This document shows positions 58,101-64,000 of a stretch of 64,000 nt of DNA, piece by piece. Within the stretch, counting starts at the first letter, position 1; each line of letters starts with the position of its first letter. A model generated the notes under the pieces. That model saw only the letters and a program-made list of their open reading frames with translations. It made no database searches and was not told the origin of the DNA. Position numbers and translations under genes: made by a program. This DNA is from Heracleum sosnowskyi (lineage: Eukaryota; Streptophyta; Magnoliopsida; Apiales; Apiaceae). The DNA lies in assembly GCA_030848705.1 (NCBI GenBank), contig CM061237.1, positions 77,681,910 through 77,745,909 of the forward strand, given 5' to 3'.

Positions 58101-59379
58101 ATTCCTTCTCCCATATCAATCCCGGGCGCTACATAAGCTTAACACTTTTGGCACAATAGCCTTTTCATTTAAGTCAACCCCGGAACTTCTCAGTCCGTCT
58201 TGGCTCTTAAATATATTTCGCCTTTACCGTCCAATCTCAACTTCATCATTTTATCTCTACAATCAATTATAGCAATCAGGGTCTGTCCACCAGCCCATAT
58301 AACGGCTATCTTACCCAATCCACAGGGTTCACCCTAGTTTCCACTCTTTTTGGTGACATCCTCTGGTAATCAGAAAGACAAGGTTTGCCAAAATTTGCTG
58401 AATTTCTTTCCAAAATCAGGGAAATTTGATCAATCTATTTACTCATTAGTAATACTCGGATCTGATTTCCGACCTTTCGGTTCTATCCTCATAATTCCTT
58501 CCTGGTTTCCTGAGGGTGGTAAATCTCGTTCTCGATTCCGTCTTAGCGTGCTTGTCTTACAATAACATTTGCATGGTACATATACCCAAAATTCTCCTTG
58601 AGATAATAAAATCCCTCAATGATGTAATAGACACTATTTCCAGTGGAATCGCTGGTCGTGGGGGATTGAAACCTCATAGCCAAAGCAATTCCTTTCACTA
58701 TTCTAGGCAACTACGTACCCCGAATCGTTGGTAAAAATCTGAACACCTTGGTTCTTACGTATGCTGCCTCCTTATGGGCAACTATAACTGACTACGAGTA
58801 ACAGGTTTCGTTCGAGTCGAATCAATCCACTGATACTGGCTATACTGCCTCTACCTCTTCTGCTTTGGAGATTCTACTCCATTTTCTTTGTCATATCTCT
58901 TGATGAATCATAAACAATCTTTAAACTCTCGTCTCGTCACTTATTTATCCTCTGAAGGTTCGTCCGGTCTTTATTATACGACCTCAAGTAACATACTACA
59001 TCTTTATCAATCAACACGTTCTCTACAAGATTCTTTCCTTGACCCACTATGGGGTCTTCCTCTAGATCCTCCTATGGATCTTCCTTTATCGGGTCTCCGT
59101 CCATTTCAAGGAACGCATCATCAATTGCCTACTCGAAGGCCTCGGGGTCTGGCATCTCAGAATCCCATCAATCTATAACTCATACGAATCGAGGTGACTA
59201 ACCATGAAGTCCTAAGTACGGTTTCCCAGAAGAAGTCCCCTCTCGGGCTTCATCTTAAACAGTCAGGGTCATGTCCTCTAACCCGACTACGAACTCAATT
59301 TGGGCTCTAAATGTTCTTATCATTCTTAAGGGTATTGTAAGACTCGATCTCCTATCGTTTCTGAGGACTGTAACCTAAC
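55148..59379 (-). pseudogene. Degenerate gag-pol of the Tekay element
   Basis: Recognisable islands, from 3' to 5' in gene order: a chromodomain-like end (LVRGLWKIKKWKNPLGS-like frames, 55230-55330); FHVSMLRQYTIDAR-like sequence (about 55385-55430); the integrase C-terminus LMRFGKKGKLSPRFIGPSEI (about 55490-55555); a QSRQKSYAD-like relic (about 55700-55750); the RNase H end CEIHYHPGKANVLAD (55869-55913); and RT phrase FGLTNAPT (56009-56034). The RT segment with the catalytic YVDD-type box and the integrase catalytic core are missing, because only about 100 bp separate islands normally about 1 kb apart. No long frame remains. 56100-59380 should hold gag, protease and early RT, but I could not place motifs there with confidence. 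Confidence 0.75.
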
Positions 59380-59391
59380 GCTCTGATACCA
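59380..59391 (-). other. Primer-binding site, initiator tRNA-Met (Tekay)
   Basis: The minus strand reads TGGTATCAGAGC, four bases inside the 5' LTR end. Confidence 0.9.
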
Positions 59392-59395
59392 TTTC

Positions 59396-62232
59396 TGTAA
59401 CAGCCCCAAATCCGGGGTCAGGGATTTAGAGTAATCACGATCCATTTACTCCTTGCCTTACCTGTATTACTCACATCGTGCATAATTTACCTGCTCATGA
59501 CCCCATAATATATGTCTCACACACACATACACAGGTTAGAGTCTCAGAAACAACACAAATACAACTATTGCGGAATAAATTATCTTTATTACAATACCCA
59601 AATGTCTTTGAATCTGTCACTGATACAATTTCTAAGTAATGTTACATTACCAACTTAGCCTTCTGATGCTCACAATCCTCTCATACCATTCATATCTATA
59701 CATAAGTGGAATACCAAAAGCTGTAGCCTGATTCGATTGGTTCGCACTACTCTCGGGATCACTGCTAGAAACTATTTATGGAAACGCCTTGCGGGGTATG
59801 TGCCGTCCCATTGGCATCCTGCTTCGCTGCTATATAATATATATAAAACAATAGTAAGAGTGAGCGATAGCTCAGCAAGGTAATGAAGGAATGGCATAAT
59901 TCTGCCTTTAACTCAACCCCGAATAAAGCGGGTATAAGACAATAATTTGTCAAAATATCTCGATACTGAAATTATATCCTGATCGGAATGTACTCCCAAA
60001 AATAATACCATTGTTGTATTTCAAATATCAATTTCATAATATTTCTGTAACTTTTGCTATATTATGAACAAAGTTCTAGTATAAAAGATGAGGTTTCAAA
60101 GTAAACCAAATACAACCTTTCCGAAAAATATCTGCTATATATAAGCAGAATATCAACATATAACTTAAAAGATGAAGTTATAAGGTGATTCAGCATAAAC
60201 AACTCCCTTACCATAACTCATGTTATGTAGGGTATCCACAGAGTCATATGATATAAACGATGAAGTTACGAGGAAAATTAATAAAATGTTTCCGTAACCC
60301 AAAATCCACTTAGGCATATATATCCTTAATCAGGTTTTATCAGAGTCATACTTCATAAAATAATAGATGAAGTTGCATGAATTTATTGTCACTTTATTTC
60401 CAAACACTTTTCAACCCCCTGCCAACACAATGCTTAAACACGTAAGCGAAACACAACCAAGGCATTACTAGCTCATCCTAGGATCATACTAAGTCCACGT
60501 TTAGTCGACAATTACTTAAGTCGTAGGTTTAGTCCGAAATCGATCCTCGAATACAAGTTATACTTAATCATTTACAACATTGGTTTCTAAGTCATGTTCT
60601 TGGTGGTTTTCACTTGCGCGACCTCGACTAAAACATTTTTATAAAATCGAAAAATAATCTTTTTAATCCGAATCGTTTTCGTGAGCCTTCCTAACTGTCT
60701 CTAGTAGTATTCCTCAAAGTTTCACATTTTAATATGGCTTCTAAATGGTCCAAATATAGCTTCAAAGTGGCTGACCAGAGAAGGGTGGTTCCTCCGAACG
60801 ACGTTTACTAAAACTCACTTTTCTCCTAAACCGTAAATCGTATAGGCATGATCTTTATACCAAAACAAACCTTAAAACAAGACCTACAGGCTTCTGGTCA
60901 GTTCTGCTCAAAAATATTCCAAGAACAGTTCGTAATTCTTGCTCAAAACAACCTTAAATCAAATGGGCATTACGACGGCTATAATCGTAACGTTTTCCAT
61001 TTCCAAAACACAACCAAATCAATACCAATTAATCCCAAACTCACCATCCACCTTATACACCCTCCACTCAGTCAAATCCTCCATGAATAATCAAACCAAA
61101 TTCATAACCCATCCCCCAAACTCAACCAACAATTCATATAATTACTTAATCATGATCATAAACATCAAAACCACTTCAAACTCATATAAACAAAAGGGGG
61201 CAGAGGTCATTATACCTTCCTTGAATCCTTAAACACACCACAAGAGCTTGTAAGCCTCAAAAGAGTCTTCATCCATGGTTATCATCCTTAAACTTGCAAA
61301 AGAAAATCAAGAACAAGTTATGAATTCTCGGAGTTACTATACACCGGTTTAAAGAACTGGAAACTTGAAGGCCTTACCTTGCTCAAATGGAAGACACTCG
61401 TGAAATAGGAAATGTAGGTTAGCTCAAGACCTTTCCAACAAGCTATAGATCGCCAATGTCCACCAAGAAATGAAGGAGATATGGAGTTTACAATCCGGCA
61501 GTCTGTTTTTGGCCGAAAAAGGAGAAAATGAAAATGTTTTTGTTTTTCTTTTGTCTTGGTTGGTCAATTAGAAATGCTGATTTTTATGTCAAAATTGGTG
61601 AGTCATGGCTTGGTGTATTGTCCTCTTGACACTTGTCACACATGCAAGAGTGGTGGGCAAGTGGCTTGACTGCTTTGCTTTACTGGTTCGTTTCCTTTCA
61701 CACGGATGATCCAATTGTTGCATTCCTTGTATTTATCTTGTTACATGTTACTTCCATTTCTATATTTAATCCTGTCATAATTTCAATCCTTAATCCATGA
61801 TTCGTTCGCTTAATCGCTTAATCTCGTTATAAAGTATCAGCGGTTTCTAGAACCTTCGTTTCACTGTCTCAGTGGTTTTCGTTCTAAATTCTCAAATCAA
61901 ATATAATAAAATTCCAAAATATTAAATCCTCAAATCCTCAATTTTAATATCTCATTTCTTGAATATAATAATATATAATTCGCTGCCCGGTCGAATATTA
62001 CACCGAAATAAAAATCGAAATTTCTGAATTCCGATCGTCTTTGCATTCACTTATTTACTCCGTAGATCACTAATATGACTTCGGAATATCCACACCACGT
62101 CTCGTACATAGGTGGCATGAAAAACTTTGTTAATCCTCAAAATCACTATTCATCCACCAAATTCACTATTCACTGTTGTACTTAATCATAATAAGAAAAG
62201 TTTTAATTTTTCCAAAAATTCGGGTTATTACA
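59396..62232 (-). repeat. Tekay 5' LTR with 1967-bp internal deletion
   Basis: 2837 bp. It is collinear with the left LTR except that 51363-53329 is missing. The join at about 60425-60428 falls in ACAC, present at both ends of the lost segment, which suggests microhomology-mediated deletion. Confidence 0.9.
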
Positions 62233-64000
62233 TGTTTAGTAAGAGAATGTTGAACTGGATTTCCTGTCATTGCAATAGCACTTTGGTTATCACAATAAAT
62301 AGGGATTTTTGAGTATGACAGGCCATAATCTAACAACTGATTTCTCATCCACATTATCTGAGCACAACAACTTCCTGCAGCAATGTACTCAGCTTCTGCA
62401 GTTGAAGTGGAAATGGATTTTTGCTTTTTACTGAACCATGAAACTAGTCTTCCACCCAAAAACTGACAGCTTCCTGAAGTACTTTTCCTGTCTATTTTGC
62501 ATCCTGCAAAATCAGCATCTGAATAACCACACAACCCAAAATCTGATTCCCTTGCATACCAAAGGCCAAGTGAAGAAGTGCCTTTGAGATATCTGAAAAT
62601 TCTTTTGACTGCAATCAGATGGGGTTCTCTAGGTTTTGCTTGAAATCTTGCACACAGACAGGTTGCAAACATGATATCTGGTCTACTTGCAGTGAGATAC
62701 AATAAAGAGCCAATCATTCCTCTGTAGTGAGTTACATCTACCTCAGCACCTTGATCAGGATCAAGTTTGGTAGCTGTAGCTATGGGAGTTGTAGCAGGAG
62801 AACTATCTTGCATGTTAAACCTTGTCAATAAATTCCTTGTATATTTAGACTGATTGATAAAAATCCCTTCATCAGTCTGTTTAACTTGAAGACCAATAAA
62901 GTAACTCATTTCTCCCATCATGCTCATTTGATATCTTGAGTGCATAAGCTTGGAAAACTTTTCACAAAGCTTATTGTTTGTTGACCCAAAAATGATATCA
63001 TCAACATAAATCTGAACTAACAACAAGTCCTTACCATGATTCAAATAAAATAGAGTTTTATCAATAGCACCTCTTTTGAATCCACTTTCCAGTAAGAATA
63101 GAGCTAAAGTTTCATACCATGCTCTTGGAGCTTGCTTTAGTCCATAAAGTGCCTTATCCAATCTGTAGACATGATCTGGATATTTAGGATCAATGAAACC
63201 AGGAGGTTGCTCAACATAGACTTCTTCCTCCAGTTCTCCATTTAAGAAAGCACTTTTAACATCCATCTGGAAAACCTTGAATTTCTTATGTGCTGCATAA
63301 GCAAGAAATATCCTGATGGCTTCTAGTCTTGCAACAGGAGCAAACGTTTCATCATAATCAATTCCCTCTTGTTGAGAATACCCCTTTGCAACTAGTCTTG
63401 CTTTGTTTCTGATTATTACTCCATCAGAATCAGTCTTGTTCTTGAAAATCCACTTTGTACCAACAATTGATTTATTCTTTGGTCTTGGTACCAGTTTCCA
63501 GACTTCATTTCTTTCAAATTCATTCAGTTCCTCTTGCATTGCAGTAACCCAATCAGCATATTTAAGTGCATCTTCAACTTTCTTTGGCTCCTCCTTGGAT
63601 AGAAAGTTATTGTATAGACATTCATTCTGAGTTGCACTTCTTGTTTGAACACCTGCATCAGGATCCCCAATGATCAAATCAGGAGTATGACTTGCAGTCC
63701 ATTTCCTTGCTGGTGTTAAATTGTTTCTTGAAGTAGATGTTCTCCCTGGATTGGTGTTATCTTGATTTGAAGAACTTGCTTGTCTTGAAGCTCCCCCTGA
63801 ATTATTGATATTTCCTCCTGATAAGTTATCAGGATCATCACTTGAATCAGTATCTGAAGAATTCTGTCCTGATGATTGTGTTGACTCTGAACTTGTAGTA
63901 GAATGATGTTGCTCCCCCTCAACATTAGCACTACTAGAAGTATCACTATTGATTGCATCATCAGTATTTGCACCATCAGCATCTGGTGTGTCATCAGGAT
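62233..64000 (-). pseudogene. pol: B2 pol: spacer, reverse transcriptase, RNase H (interrupted)
   Basis: The frame is open from the window edge (63998) to the Tekay junction at 62233. It starts in the Ser/Asp/Asn-rich integrase-RT spacer (63720-63998, with many CATCAGGA copies on the plus strand). RT follows ([27 protein letters not shown], catalytic YVDD at about 62995-63006), then RNase H ([27 protein letters not shown]). It is very close to B1 pol. The RNase H is cut after HSLTKH; the remainder is at 50153-50329. Confidence 0.9.

Larger units (their letters stand above)
50330..62232 (-). mobile_element. Tekay-like Ty3/gypsy chromovirus, recently inserted, pol defective
   Basis: 11,903 bp, flanked by TGTTT (50325-50329 and 62233-62237), within B2 RNase H. 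LTRs are TGTAACAGCCCC...GGGTTATTACA on the plus strand, the left 4804 bp and the right 2837 bp. A tRNA-Met primer site lies at 59380-59391 and the polypurine tract at 55134-55147. Chromodomain and Ty3-type pol remnants are on the minus strand. The shared parts of the LTRs differ at roughly 1% by my eye count, yet the internal region is full of stops and large deletions. Confidence 0.92.
44411..64000 (-). mobile_element. SIRE/Maximus-like copia element B2 (3' part, runs off window)
   Basis: Same family as B1, inverted. The 3' LTR (44411-44981), polypurine tract, 3' ORF (45091-49655), spacer and pol 3' half are visible. Gag and the 5' LTR lie beyond 64000. It is inserted in the Tat RT, with CTTAA at 44406-44410 as one possible target duplication copy. 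A Tekay element splits it at 50330-62232. Confidence 0.92.

Noticed and set aside
56055..59178. Several short frames on both strands of the Tekay interior
   Set aside because: Fragments of a decayed gag-pol; none carries a complete domain.

Overview
This is plant nuclear DNA, almost certainly from a eudicot. I found no host gene, tRNA, rRNA or CRISPR array. Nearly every base can be assigned to transposable elements, many of them nested. They are Ty1/copia elements of the SIRE/Maximus type (gag, pol, then a large extra 3' ORF), a Ty3/gypsy Tat/Retand-type element (dual RNase H and an antisense gene), Tekay-like chromovirus LTRs (initiator-tRNA-Met primer site, chromodomain remnants), a non-autonomous CACTA element and a hAT MITE. 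Lineage names come from recognising domains and termini by eye, not from a database search.

Layout. 1-2998: 3' part of a Tekay-like LTR. 2999-21540: SIRE-like element A (+), with 5' LTR, primer site, gag, pol and 3' ORF. A 3550-bp solo LTR (6721-10270, target duplication GTATT) interrupts its protease region, and a 4786-bp CACTA element (16667-21452, duplication TAT) interrupts its 3' tail. Its 3' LTR was not found. 22414-22680: decayed MITE. 22971-23587: hAT MITE with a perfect 8-bp duplication. 24093 to about 26740: LTR of another gypsy family, apparently cut by the Tat element. About 26760 to 44410: Tat/Retand element (-), with 3' LTR, hairpin minisatellite, antisense spliced gene and broken pol. 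Two SIRE-like elements of one family (B) sit inside it. B1 (27813-38842, +) is complete, with LTRs that look identical and open reading frames. B2 (44411 to beyond 64000, -) is itself split by an 11.9-kb Tekay element (50330-62232, duplication TGTTT). Insertion order on the right is therefore Tat, then B2, then Tekay.

How the parts work together. In A and B, gag supplies the particle protein, and pol the protease, integrase, reverse transcriptase and RNase H. The 3' ORF is of unknown function. In both families pol lies in the +1 frame relative to gag and overlaps it. B1 is the only element here that looks capable of recent movement, although its 3' ORF has lost an N-terminal domain that A and B2 keep.

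The most unusual signal is at the DNA level. Each SIRE-like family carries its own short motif (A: TTTCGTTGA/TCAACGAAA; B: ATCCTGAY/RTCAGGAT) scattered through LTR, coding spacers, UTRs and the 3' ORF. The motif is read in different codon frames in different places, so the repeat is not a protein repeat. The Tat 3' UTR (TTCGACCAGG/CCTGGTCGAA) and the tail of A (TTCGATAGTTT/AAACTATCGAA) carry comparable inverted-repeat arrays, and both arrays were hit by other transposons inside a hairpin.
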